Source: Hydrogenoanaerobacterium saccharovorans (GTDB lineage Bacteria > Bacillota > Clostridia > Oscillospirales > Ruminococcaceae). From it: a stretch of 64,000 nt of DNA. The position numbers and the translations under genes were made by a program. The stretch lies in assembly GCF_003814745.1 (NCBI RefSeq), contig NZ_RKRD01000001.1, positions 1,240,001 through 1,304,000 of the forward strand. The letters are read 5' to 3'. The notes below the pieces were generated by a model. That model saw only the letters and a program-made list of their open reading frames with translations, made no database searches and had not been told where the DNA came from. Below are positions 17,101-23,985 of the stretch, piece by piece (within the stretch, counting starts at the first letter, position 1; each line of letters starts with the position of its first letter).

Positions 17101-18517
17101 CGGCAAAAGAATTAAAAACGGCGAGCAAAGCCGTGCCTATAAACTGGAAAAATATCCTAACATAACAAAGTTTGAAGTTAAAGTAACAGCCGAAGATCAG
17201 AAAACAGAGAAAACTTATCTCTTGGATATTGCCAGAGCGAAACCCAGCTCCGATAACCTGCTGAAAAGTTTAGCAATAACAGGGCTCAAAGAGTTTAAGC
17301 CTGTTTTTGTACCAAGCAAACAAAACTATAAAGGCTCTATTGCAGATGGAGGTAAATCGGTTGTTGTGACTGCTACAGCCAATCACCCCTATGCAATTAT
17401 TAAAATTAACGGCAAAAAAGCTGAAAGCGGCAAGCCCTTTGAAGCAATTGATGTTGTAGAGGTCGACAGCGAAATCAACATCGAGGTTATCGCACAAAAC
17501 GGTACGGATAAGCGCGTTTACAATGTGAAATTGACCAACGAAAACCTAATTGATAAAAGCAGTAATGCCGACCTACGCAGCTTAGAAGTTAAAGAAGGCT
17601 ACATGTCGCCCGAATTTAAGCCATCTATTTCCACATACGAAGTATCGGTGAAAGATGAGACCTCGTTTGTCGATATTATTCCGCGTGCCGATGACAGAAT
17701 GGCGAAGGTTCGAGTGCTGGCGGGTACCAAAGAAATTGGTGATGACGACGGAGATTATTCTGAAGCAATCGAAAACGGCGAGAATAATTTTACCGTTGAG
17801 GTTACATCACCCGATAAAACTAAGGTGAAAGAATATAAAATCAATGTTTTCCGCGGTGATGAGGAAAAGCAAGGCTTGCTAAAACCCATTACGCCGGATA
17901 TAATTGATTTTAAAGGTTCCGACAATATTGTAGTGGATATTACAAAATACCCAATAGTATCCGCTGAAGTATTCAACGAACTCAAAAAGTATCCGAAAAA
18001 AGTAATTACTTTTGTGGGCAACGATTATTCATTGCAGTTTAAAGCGCGTGATATCAAAAAGTTGATTCCGCATGAAAAAGTGTACGACTTTTCAATGGCG
18101 TTTACTTCGCCGGATGAAGATGCGATTTACGATATTATGGATGAAAAATCAGCAAACGATAAGCTGGAACCGGTTATGGTCTATTTTAGGCATCATGGTC
18201 AGTTGCCTGCGCCTGCTGTTTTTACACTAAGTCTTGGTCAAAAATATAAGAACAAAAAATTGTATTGGCATTATTATAACAAAGAACGTGATAGAATTGA
18301 TTATTACGGTTATTTCAATACCAATTCAAAGGGTACATTTGCTGTTCAGATAGACCATTTTTCAACCTATTTTATTACAATAAGAATTGTAGCTGGCTCA
18401 GAAAATAAGAGTGGTGCAAGCGGTAAAGCAAGTGACAATATCGGTAATGTAAGCCGCATTAATCCAGATACAGGTAAAAATTGCGGAAAGATGAATACAG
18501 GAGGAAATCAGCCATGA
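14156..18517 (+). CDS. Large secreted protein with cadherin-like beta-sandwich repeats
   Basis: A 1453-residue surface or secreted protein. Residues 1-26 are a signal peptide (MKRYLAFFLALVLVFTV, cleavage likely near KTMAA). Residues 30-550 form a beta-rich region without a recognised family. Six cadherin-like beta-sandwich repeats begin near residues 556, 691, 805, 927, 1033 and 1137. Each opens with a pattern like ATLASL or STLKEL, has a YxVxVP-like strand, and closes with TAE...KTYLLDI-type strands. A final domain (about 1240-1400) precedes a polar tail containing NPDTG, a sortase-like motif. No hydrophobic segment or charged tail follows. Its stop overlaps the sortase start by 4 bases (ATGA), so the two are translationally coupled. 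Confidence 0.85.
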   Translation: MKRYLAFFLALVLVFTVPDATFKTMAAITSNVPEVRFIGSETATAADVIEGNGAEVFIGTSTQYTIGEPPFIIQDKSGTAVTDKIIYNNATKSFSTQKGAAGSGMASYSITANFFAITATGTALESWNGGAMAIDVTSQSRMAILEKSSIKIKAKDEESNEGNVIFEVVGTPTGAFSRYVSGATISGQRVPDGRDPKPLEVNFWDGSSGSQKTDIKLLLYTKQGTVIPNSDPEKKQYKVTKDTTYEIVFSTAPSNPMILRVWTAKAAADQLAKAVVNDITKRNYVILNKNDDYSWITTDFKLATEVPYFGAKFDIDWVWEPNKDESYGAAAIEKIDNDGSTDDQNKLIKTTRAKVHKQESDVKGMLKAKITCLIDGKPVLDDSGKPVEALADVPIIVKGKGRPAYIKLLTQQVGGQDPTDIAPKDPDKIENIPKNMDVYDNSVSGADKTKLPYRFYSTMYMGEKNAAAEYVIISCDDPEVLDLFLDGQPAAYVYNTKVNNPNPKGVGSLDLEIVAAKEGSTRIVFDFYCKGFGGKIEKYQTITTPIISVQDSTPRKDATLASLTMRRNNSKLFGLIEGEEFDYGFSPEKTQYQVEVPFRDTDQVTLTPVLNDKKADRNISYEIIYEYNSDTPVVDSGNPGSPSTVKSGDKITIKLPNEGDTATVRLTTTAQNPSIKMIYKLEITRAYKSIDSTLKELKVSDSNDKTMKNLLTGFKGDKTSYEISVPYRVKQALVEATPNFIEAKAEIISPEAKKENLFSKTENLIDLGYGEGVNPTNIKVLVTAENSDYKTEYQVAVRRLDPSTIATLDDLVITDNAEKPIPFTPKFNKTTLVYEMNIPYATDSIKIKTKPTDNTVSSIQARDIHKSSDEQKQWVDLTPDVLSAKIPVDCGTDEKPAFTIPIKVTAEDEKTVVTYELEIVRELPSDEAALASLDIVDQNKKNIEYDFYPDIMKYTVPTAYESESVMFTPKAVFATPHEITINGKRIKNGEQSRAYKLEKYPNITKFEVKVTAEDQKTEKTYLLDIARAKPSSDNLLKSLAITGLKEFKPVFVPSKQNYKGSIADGGKSVVVTATANHPYAIIKINGKKAESGKPFEAIDVVEVDSEINIEVIAQNGTDKRVYNVKLTNENLIDKSSNADLRSLEVKEGYMSPEFKPSISTYEVSVKDETSFVDIIPRADDRMAKVRVLAGTKEIGDDDGDYSEAIENGENNFTVEVTSPDKTKVKEYKINVFRGDEEKQGLLKPITPDIIDFKGSDNIVVDITKYPIVSAEVFNELKKYPKKVITFVGNDYSLQFKARDIKKLIPHEKVYDFSMAFTSPDEDAIYDIMDEKSANDKLEPVMVYFRHHGQLPAPAVFTLSLGQKYKNKKLYWHYYNKERDRIDYYGYFNTNSKGTFAVQIDHFSTYFITIRIVAGSENKSGASGKASDNIGNVSRINPDTGKNCGKMNTGGNQP

Positions 18518-19359
18518 GAAAAGTCTTGATTTCTGTTCTTGTTTTATTAGTACTTGCTGCAGTTGCAGCGGGCGCATACATTTTTATGGGTAACGCGCCT
18601 GCTGCTGAACAGCCCACAGAACCTGTAAATGTTGTGTTTAATGATATTCGCGGGCCGATGGTGCCGACAGGCTCAGAGGCAGATGATAGCTTTTACGAGG
18701 TGTCTCTTGCCTTGCAGCATGCCTACGGCCAAAATGAGGATACTGTTGGCTGGCTGCAAATTCCCAACACAGATATTAACAACAGCGTGCTGCAGTCCAA
18801 TAACAACATGTATTATCTGCGGCGAAACGAAAAGAAAGAGGACGATATCTACGGATGTTACTACACAGATTACGCGTCCGAATTCGAAAGCAGACAAGCA
18901 CTGTCTGCAAATACGGTTATTTATGGCCACAGCGATTTAAAGGATAACCCGGATGGGCCTCGATTTTCGCAGTTGTTTCGTTTTGCACAAAAAGAGTTTG
19001 CCGAAAAGAACCGCAGCATATTCTTTTCTATCCCCAGCGAACAAATGGAGTGGCAAATCTTTGCTGTATTCTATACCGATTTGGGCTTTGAATATATCAA
19101 CCCCGATTTGGATGGAGGCAGTTTGACTGCAATGGCAAACGAGGCAAAGGCACGGTCTCTTTACGATTACGGAGTTTCTATCTATCCCAACGATAAGATA
19201 CTTACCCTATCTACCTGCAGCGTTAAATACGGCGAGCGCCGTGACCAACGTTTTGTTGTTATGGCAAAACTGCTACCTGCCGATAAAAAAGCGGAGGAGG
19301 CAGAAGAGTTAAAAGATAATCCAAACCCGAAGCAGCCTGATTTTGCTTCGGAAAAATAA
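18514..19359 (+). CDS. Class B sortase
   Basis: This is a membrane-bound cysteine transpeptidase that would link a protein substrate to peptidoglycan on the outer face. The 281-residue product has an N-terminal membrane anchor (residues 3-26, VLISVLVLLVLAAVAAGAYIF). The catalytic domain starts at VGWLQIPNTDINNSVLQ. The catalytic histidine is in NTVIYGHSDL, the cysteine in LTLSTCSV and the arginine in RRDQRFVV. The extra helix typical of class B is present between the histidine and the cysteine. The start ATG at 18514 has GGAGG upstream. Its likely substrate is the preceding protein, but that protein lacks a full sorting signal. It is followed 12 bases later by flgB. Confidence 0.92.
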   Translation: MRKVLISVLVLLVLAAVAAGAYIFMGNAPAAEQPTEPVNVVFNDIRGPMVPTGSEADDSFYEVSLALQHAYGQNEDTVGWLQIPNTDINNSVLQSNNNMYYLRRNEKKEDDIYGCYYTDYASEFESRQALSANTVIYGHSDLKDNPDGPRFSQLFRFAQKEFAEKNRSIFFSIPSEQMEWQIFAVFYTDLGFEYINPDLDGGSLTAMANEAKARSLYDYGVSIYPNDKILTLSTCSVKYGERRDQRFVVMAKLLPADKKAEEAEELKDNPNPKQPDFASEK

Positions 19360-19371
19360 AGGGGGAGAATC

Positions 19372-19737
19372 ATGCTGTACAATAATATAGAGTTTAAAGC
19401 AATGCAAAGCAGTCTGGACGCTCTTTGGATGAAGCAAAGAGTTATCAGCGACAATATTTCAAATTATGAAACTCCTGGTTATAAAGCAAAAACAGTCACA
19501 TTCCAAAATGTGCTCAGTGATGCAGTGCGTTCAGAAGGCGGTAAAGGTAAATATCATTTTCAAGCTACAGTTGATGCAAATTCGGACACTTCTTCTCGTC
19601 CCGACGGCAACAATGTCAATATGGAAAAAGAAACAATCGAGTTGTGGAAGACCTATGCACAGTACTCATACTTGTCTCAAAAAATGACAGGCCAGTTTAA
19701 AAATATTCGTTACGTCATCAATCAGGCAATGAAATAA
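19372..19737 (+). CDS. flgB: Flagellar basal-body rod protein FlgB
   Basis: FlgB is a proximal rod subunit that connects to FliE and the MS ring. The 121-residue product carries the rod motif WMKQRVISDNISNYETPGYKAK near residue 20. It ends with the usual C-terminal amphipathic helix (WKTYAQYSYLSQKMTGQFKNIRYVIN). Length is normal. It begins 12 bases after the sortase stop with GGGGGAG ahead of the ATG. Confidence 0.95.
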   Translation: MLYNNIEFKAMQSSLDALWMKQRVISDNISNYETPGYKAKTVTFQNVLSDAVRSEGGKGKYHFQATVDANSDTSSRPDGNNVNMEKETIELWKTYAQYSYLSQKMTGQFKNIRYVINQAMK

Positions 19738-19749
19738 GGAGGTTAAAAA

Positions 19750-20184
19750 ATGGGGTTTCTTAATTCGTTAAATATTGCAGGTTCAGCACTTACAGCTGAG
19801 CGCTTTCGTACCGATATTATTCTTCAAAACTTGGCAAACAGTTCAACAACAAGAACAGAGAACGGCGAGCCTTACCGTAGAAAACAGGTTGTTTTTGAAG
19901 AGAGAGGGATGACTTTCGGTAAAAGCCTTGAGCGAGAAATGGATAAAATCAATTCGGGCGGTGTAAGAGTAGCTGAAGTTATTGAAAGTCAAGATCCGTT
20001 TATTCCTGTTTACGATCCCACTCATCCTCACGCAAATGACGATGGCTATGTTATGATGCCAAATGTAAACAGAGCAGAAGAACAAGTAGATTTAATGGCT
20101 GCAACAAGAGCATACGAAGCAAATACCACTGCCCTCAATGTGGTAAAAGCAATGGCCCTTAAAGCACTTGAAATTGGTAAATAA
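19750..20184 (+). CDS. flgC: Flagellar basal-body rod protein FlgC
   Basis: FlgC is a proximal rod subunit. The 144-residue product starts MGFLNSLNIAGSALTAERFRTDIILQNLANSSTT and ends with the family signature DLMAATRAYEANTTALNVVKAMALKALEIGK. The signature HPHANDDGYVMMPNVN lies near residue 95. Start follows AAGGAGG by 8 bases. A terminator follows it, separating flgB-flgC from fliE, which usually is the next gene of the same operon. Confidence 0.96.
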   Translation: MGFLNSLNIAGSALTAERFRTDIILQNLANSSTTRTENGEPYRRKQVVFEERGMTFGKSLEREMDKINSGGVRVAEVIESQDPFIPVYDPTHPHANDDGYVMMPNVNRAEEQVDLMAATRAYEANTTALNVVKAMALKALEIGK

Positions 20185-20195
20185 TACACAATAAT

Positions 20196-20228
20196 AAAAA
20201 AACAGATTATACAATATAATCTGTTTTT
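20196..20228 (+). terminator. Intrinsic terminator after flgC
   Basis: AAACAGATTATA (20200-20211), loop CAA and TATAATCTGTTT (20215-20226) make a perfect 12-bp hairpin flanked by an A run and followed by TTTTTTT. It ends the cadherin-like/sortase/flgB/flgC transcript. Confidence 0.88.
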
Positions 20229-20277
20229 TTGATTTTATTAAAATAATTTTGTTTATTAGTGAAAAATTGTGAGAGAA

Positions 20278-20322
20278 TTTGTAAATTACAAAATATTTTT
20301 GTAATTATTTACATTTACAAAA
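20278..20322. promoter_or_regulatory. Cluster of TTTGTAA/TTACAAA half-sites, candidate operator
   Basis: TTTGTAA-A-TTACAAA (20278-20292) is a perfect 15-base dyad. It is followed closely by another TTTGTAA, a TTTACA and a TTTACAAA, giving TGTAA-N4-TTACA at about 20300-20313. The cluster overlaps the -35 of the promoter at 20308, which is a typical position for a repressor. The regulator is unknown. Confidence 0.4.
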
Positions 20323-20336
20323 TTTAACTATATAAT
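20308..20336 (+). promoter_or_regulatory. Sigma-A promoter P1 upstream of the fliE operon
   Basis: TTTACA (20308-20313), 17 bases and TATAAT (20331-20336) match the housekeeping consensus at 11 of 12 positions. It lies about 330 bases ahead of the riboswitch. Confidence 0.5.
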
Positions 20337-20483
20337 CCATAAAAAATTAACAATATTCATAAAATATGTATAATACATACATTATTTTGGCGATATCTAA
20401 GAGAAAATAAAAAATAAATGTATATATTGTGGCTATATTTAAAATTTTTTTTTACATTTTTTTATTATTTTTATCGACAAATA

Positions 20484-20512
20484 TTGACACTTGCTGTTTT
20501 GTGGTTTATAAT
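20484..20512 (+). promoter_or_regulatory. Sigma-A promoter P2 of the fliE operon
   Basis: TTGACA (20484-20489), 17 bases and TATAAT (20507-20512) are a perfect consensus promoter. ATCGACA at 20473-20479 differs by one base from a Spo0A box (TTCGACA) and sits just ahead of the -35. Transcripts from here would carry about 150 nt before the riboswitch aptamer and about 480 nt before fliE. Confidence 0.75.
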
Positions 20513-20670
20513 TTCTTTTAACAGCTATTTTTGTAAATAGTATAGACAGCTTAGTGCGCACATAATTTGTATAGTTTTCAGGTTTAGGCATTGCGTCCAT
20601 GAATTCTTATATCAGTAAATCAATTTTAGATTTGCTTAAAAAGTGCACACGAAAAATATTTGAAATTAGA

Positions 20671-20746
20671 AAAAGGCAGGATTAACGAAAGTTAATTGCG
20701 CAAAGCTATAGGGTCTAAGTTCTTCGGAATATGACAGCCAGTTACC
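20671..20746 (+). ncRNA. Cyclic-di-GMP-I (GEMM-I) riboswitch aptamer
   Basis: The aptamer shows all GEMM-I landmarks in order. There is a 5' P1 strand GGCAG (20675-20679), and a GAAA tetraloop hairpin ATTAAC-GAAA-GTTAAT (20681-20696). The signature GCGCAAAGCTATAGGGTCTA follows at 20698-20717, then a second hairpin closed by a UUCG loop (20720-20729). It ends with ATGACAGCCAGTTACC (20731-20746), whose TTACC is the 3' P1 strand. P1 contains one C-A mismatch. Class I aptamers control flagellar operons in Clostridioides difficile, where one precedes flgB. Here it precedes fliE and the long operon down to the FapA-like gene. Confidence 0.9.
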
Positions 20747-20863
20747 TACATACTTCGGTACTTATATACATTGTAAGTGCTTATGTTTGGTATGCACTGT
20801 TTTAGAATGAAAGAACTTGCCTTATATCTTCTAAATAATTAAGTAAGGATATTAGGTGGGGAA

Positions 20864-20899
20864 ATGCAAATGAATATGTATCGAAAAAAGAAAAGTTGA
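20864..20899 (+). CDS. Possible 11-codon leader ORF after the riboswitch
   Basis: ATG at 20864 follows a strong AGGTGGGG Shine-Dalgarno (20854-20861) by only 2 bases. The in-frame ATG at 20870 is better spaced. The short peptide reads MQMNMYRKKKS and its TGA (20897-20899) lies inside the 5' arm of the terminator hairpin. A ribosome at this stop would mask that arm. This suggests translation-coupled control of termination, but the ORF is too short to be certain. Confidence 0.35.
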   Translation: MQMNMYRKKKS

Positions 20900-20955
20900 T
20901 TATTATCGTAATAAAAAATTATTATGATAGTGACAACTTTTTTCTTTGTTTTTTT
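20891..20955 (+). terminator. Riboswitch-associated terminator upstream of fliE
   Basis: AAAAGTTGATTATTATCG... (from 20891) pairs with the segment ending GTGACAACTTTT at 20941. This gives a stem of about 22 bp with a few G-U pairs and one bulge, followed by a long T-rich tract to 20955. It lies between the riboswitch and fliE and is a plausible expression platform by transcription termination. Confidence 0.8.
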
Positions 20956-20997
20956 TCATTTGACGAATTTTTATTACTTCAATATGGAGGAATAGTC

Positions 20998-21306
20998 ATG
21001 TTTATCGTACCAATCTCTCAAATGCCGTCGATTGAACCCATTCAAAAAAGTGCGGCTCAGGTTACACAACCCGAAAACGGTGCAGGTATGCCGTTTAAGC
21101 AAATATTTGAAGAAGCGATTAACAATCTGCGCGAAACACAAGCACAATCTAACGAAGATGCATATAGGCTTGCTATGGGGCAGGCGGATGATCTTCATAC
21201 CGTGGTAATAAACTCAGAAAAAGCTGCAACAGCGTTAGAGCTTACAGTTCAACTTACATCTCGAGCTGTTTCGGCGTATAACGAAATTATGAGGATGCAG
21301 ATTTGA
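20998..21306 (+). CDS. fliE: Flagellar hook-basal body protein FliE
   Basis: FliE joins the MS ring to the proximal rod. The 102-residue product ends with the family pattern VINSEKAATALELTVQLTSRAVSAYNEIMRMQI and has the FKQIFEEAINNLRETQAQSNEDAYRLAMGQADDLH core. I chose ATG 20998 behind ATGGAGGAATAG. An in-frame extension starting at 20896 would run through the terminator and is rejected. It is the first gene of the riboswitch-controlled operon. Confidence 0.94.
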   Translation: MFIVPISQMPSIEPIQKSAAQVTQPENGAGMPFKQIFEEAINNLRETQAQSNEDAYRLAMGQADDLHTVVINSEKAATALELTVQLTSRAVSAYNEIMRMQI

Positions 21307-21385
21307 TACGAGCTCGTAGCCCTGCGTTATTGTTTTTGTCAAAAGACAGAAACACAAAATACATAATTGATAGTTTGGGTGAAAT

Positions 21386-22975
21386 ATGGTTGAACAAGTA
21401 AAAAAGGGAATTCATACAACAAAAGAATACTGGGCAAAGCAAACAAAAAAGAAAAAGATAATTCTTGCTGGGTCTGCCGCTGGTATTATTCTATTTGCAA
21501 TCATTGTTGCTGTTCTGTTTAATTTAGCAAATGTTCCCTATAGTGTTTTATATCCGGGAATGAGCCCAGAAGAAAGTGCAGAGGTTTTTGCAGCGCTGCA
21601 AAGCAGATCGGTTCCTGTGCAACGCAACGCTGAGGGCGAAGTATTGGTGCCAAAAGACCAGGTAGGTAATGCAATGTTGGATATGGCGGCACTGGGTTAC
21701 CCGAAAACCACATTACCTTTCGATATTTTTTCTAACAATGCCGGTTTTACAACAACCGAGTTTGAAAAAAAACAATACCTGCTCATGAATTTGCAGGATA
21801 GAATCGAAAGAACCTTAAAACAAATGAACGGTGTAAAAAACGCCGTAGTTACACTGAATGTTCCGCAAGAAAGTACCTACGTGTGGGAGGAAGAGAAGAA
21901 AAAAAGCACAGGCTCAGTATCACTAAGTCTCCTCCCGGGATACACTATGGCTCCCGAAAAAGTATCTGCCATAAAAAAGCTTGTAGCATCCAGTGTTCCC
22001 CAGCTACTCCCCGAGGATGTTACTATCATTGATTCAGAGACAATGAAAGAAATGGCATCTTCAGAAGATAGTAAAGACAGCGGTTTGCTTGGTTTAGAAA
22101 GGCTTGGATTTGAAGCCGAAGTTGAAAAGAAAATGGAAGAAAAGGTTCTGAAAGTTCTTTCACTCGGTTATGGTCCGGAGGACTTAATGGTTTCTGCTAC
22201 GGTGGTCATTGACTACGACCGTATGATAACAGAAAACATGCAGTATGTTCCCGAGACAAACGGAGACGGGATTAAGCAAAAAGTGGATGAAAAATACGCC
22301 ATGGATAAAAACCAGGCGGCAAAAGGCGTACCGGGTGAAGAAAACAACACCGATATTCCCGTGTATGTCGATCAAGATGGAGACGGAACGCTCGACTACG
22401 TAGACTATTCCAAAAATGTTGATTATTTGGTAAGTTACATAAAACAACAGATTGAGAAAGATTACGCTCAGCTGAAAACGGCTTCCATAGCCATCACGGT
22501 GAAAGACAGCAATCTTACTCCGCAAAAAAAAGAGGCGCTAATCGAAACAGCTTCCAAAGCTGCTAACGTTGCACCAGAAAATATCTCTGTGAATAACTTT
22601 ATAATAGATAACGGCAACGCCGTACCCGCAAGTGGCGGAGCAATTAACAAGATCTTGCAGTCTAAACCGTTCTGGATTGCGGGAGCAGTAGCAGTTCTTG
22701 CCCTGATTATCACTATCATACTGCTTCTTACCCGCAAAAAGAAGGTTAAAGAGGAAGAAACAACAGAGCAGGAGATGCCTGAAATTGAAATTCCCAAATT
22801 GGATGTTTCGGCAATGCAGAAAGAAGTTGACGAACACCGCAAAGCTTTACGTGAGCAAGCTAAGGCGTTTAGCTCGAAAGACAATGCAATAACCGATGAA
22901 GTGCGTGAATTCTCTCAAACCAACCCTGAAATTACTGCAGCGTTGATTAGAGCATGGCTGAAGGAGGGCGAGTAG
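21386..22975 (+). CDS. fliF: Flagellar MS-ring protein FliF
   Basis: FliF forms the MS ring in the cytoplasmic membrane, the base of the flagellar motor. The 529-residue product has two transmembrane helices (about residues 26-46 and 430-452) flanking a large periplasmic-side YscJ-type region (SVLYPGMSPEESAEVFAALQSRSVPV). The cytoplasmic C-terminal tail, which binds FliG, ends in ITDEVREFSQTNPEITAALIRAWLKEGE. Length is typical. The fliG start lies two bases after its stop. Confidence 0.97.
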   Translation: MVEQVKKGIHTTKEYWAKQTKKKKIILAGSAAGIILFAIIVAVLFNLANVPYSVLYPGMSPEESAEVFAALQSRSVPVQRNAEGEVLVPKDQVGNAMLDMAALGYPKTTLPFDIFSNNAGFTTTEFEKKQYLLMNLQDRIERTLKQMNGVKNAVVTLNVPQESTYVWEEEKKKSTGSVSLSLLPGYTMAPEKVSAIKKLVASSVPQLLPEDVTIIDSETMKEMASSEDSKDSGLLGLERLGFEAEVEKKMEEKVLKVLSLGYGPEDLMVSATVVIDYDRMITENMQYVPETNGDGIKQKVDEKYAMDKNQAAKGVPGEENNTDIPVYVDQDGDGTLDYVDYSKNVDYLVSYIKQQIEKDYAQLKTASIAITVKDSNLTPQKKEALIETASKAANVAPENISVNNFIIDNGNAVPASGGAINKILQSKPFWIAGAVAVLALIITIILLLTRKKKVKEEETTEQEMPEIEIPKLDVSAMQKEVDEHRKALREQAKAFSSKDNAITDEVREFSQTNPEITAALIRAWLKEGE

Positions 22976-22977
22976 CT

Positions 22978-23985
22978 GTGGCAGTGAGAACATTAACACC
23001 GGTTGAAAAGGCAGCAGCTGTCGTCATAGCATTGGGCGCAGAAAATGCTTCGCAGGTTTATAAATACCTTCATGAAGACGAAATTGAAGTTTTGTCTTTA
23101 GAAATATCCAAAATGAGTACCCTGCCTGCCGAGGATATGAAGGAAATAATTGAGGATTTCTACGGACTTTGTGTTACGCAAAAGGTTATGACCGAGGGCG
23201 GTATTGAATACGCAAGAGACGTGCTTGAAAAAGCCTTTGGTCAGCAGCAAGCACTTTCGCTGATGGAGCGTGTTTCAAAATCTTTACGTACAAAGGCGTT
23301 CAATTTCATCCGCAAGGCAGACTACAAAAGCCTTATGAATATTATTCAAAACGAGCATCCGCAAACAGTCGCATTGCTTTTATCTTATGCCAGAGCGGAT
23401 CAAGCATCCATGATTATACAAGAACTCCCCAAGGATAAGCGAATTGATGTTGTAGAGAGAATCGCAAAGCTTGATAGAGCCTCTCCCGAGATTATCAACC
23501 TTGTGGAAAGAGAACTCGAGAAAAAGTTTGCCGCTATCGTCTCGGTAGATTTGATGGAAATTGGCGGACTCAATTATGTGGCAGATATTATGAACCATGT
23601 CGACCGCAGTACTGAGAAAAATATCTTTGATGAACTTAACAATAAAGATCCGCAGCTTGCCGAGGATGTCAGAAAGCTGATGTTTGTTTTCGAAGATATC
23701 ACGTTCCTCGACAATATGTCGATACAGCGCTTTATCAGAGAAGTCGATACCAAAGACCTCGCGGTTGCGCTCAAAGCCGCAAACCCAGATGTATCTGCAG
23801 TTATTTTCCAAAACATGTCGAAGAGAATGCAGGAGACTATTCGCACCGATATCGAGTACCTGCATAATGTAAGGCTGCGTGATGTGGAAGAGGCACAGCA
23901 GAAGATTGTTTCCATTATTCGCAGACTGGAAGAAGAAGGTGAACTGGTAATCTCCAAGGGAGGAAAGGATGACATCATTGTCTAA
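22978..23985 (+). CDS. fliG: Flagellar motor switch protein FliG
   Basis: FliG couples proton flow through MotAB to rotor turning. The 335-residue product has the N-terminal FliF-binding domain (LTPVEKAAAVVIALG), the middle domain with the EHPQTVALLLSYAR (EHPQ) motif, and the C-terminal torque helix with charged residues near RFIREVDTKDLAVALK. I chose GTG 22978, which is 8 bases after GGAGGG (22964-22969). The ATG at 22954 lies inside fliF with no ribosome site. Confidence 0.96.
   Translation: MAVRTLTPVEKAAAVVIALGAENASQVYKYLHEDEIEVLSLEISKMSTLPAEDMKEIIEDFYGLCVTQKVMTEGGIEYARDVLEKAFGQQQALSLMERVSKSLRTKAFNFIRKADYKSLMNIIQNEHPQTVALLLSYARADQASMIIQELPKDKRIDVVERIAKLDRASPEIINLVERELEKKFAAIVSVDLMEIGGLNYVADIMNHVDRSTEKNIFDELNNKDPQLAEDVRKLMFVFEDITFLDNMSIQRFIREVDTKDLAVALKAANPDVSAVIFQNMSKRMQETIRTDIEYLHNVRLRDVEEAQQKIVSIIRRLEEEGELVISKGGKDDIIV

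Noticed and set aside
18470..18520. Frameshift joining the NPDTG tail to the hydrophobic helix of the sortase
   Set aside because: The A run is short and does not form a proper slippery heptamer, a good Shine-Dalgarno and ATG serve the sortase itself, and a fusion would include the whole sortase.
20896..20997. An N-terminal extension of FliE starting at 20896
   Set aside because: It would begin within the terminator hairpin, lacks a ribosome site and adds residues not found in FliE. ATG 20998 has a good site.
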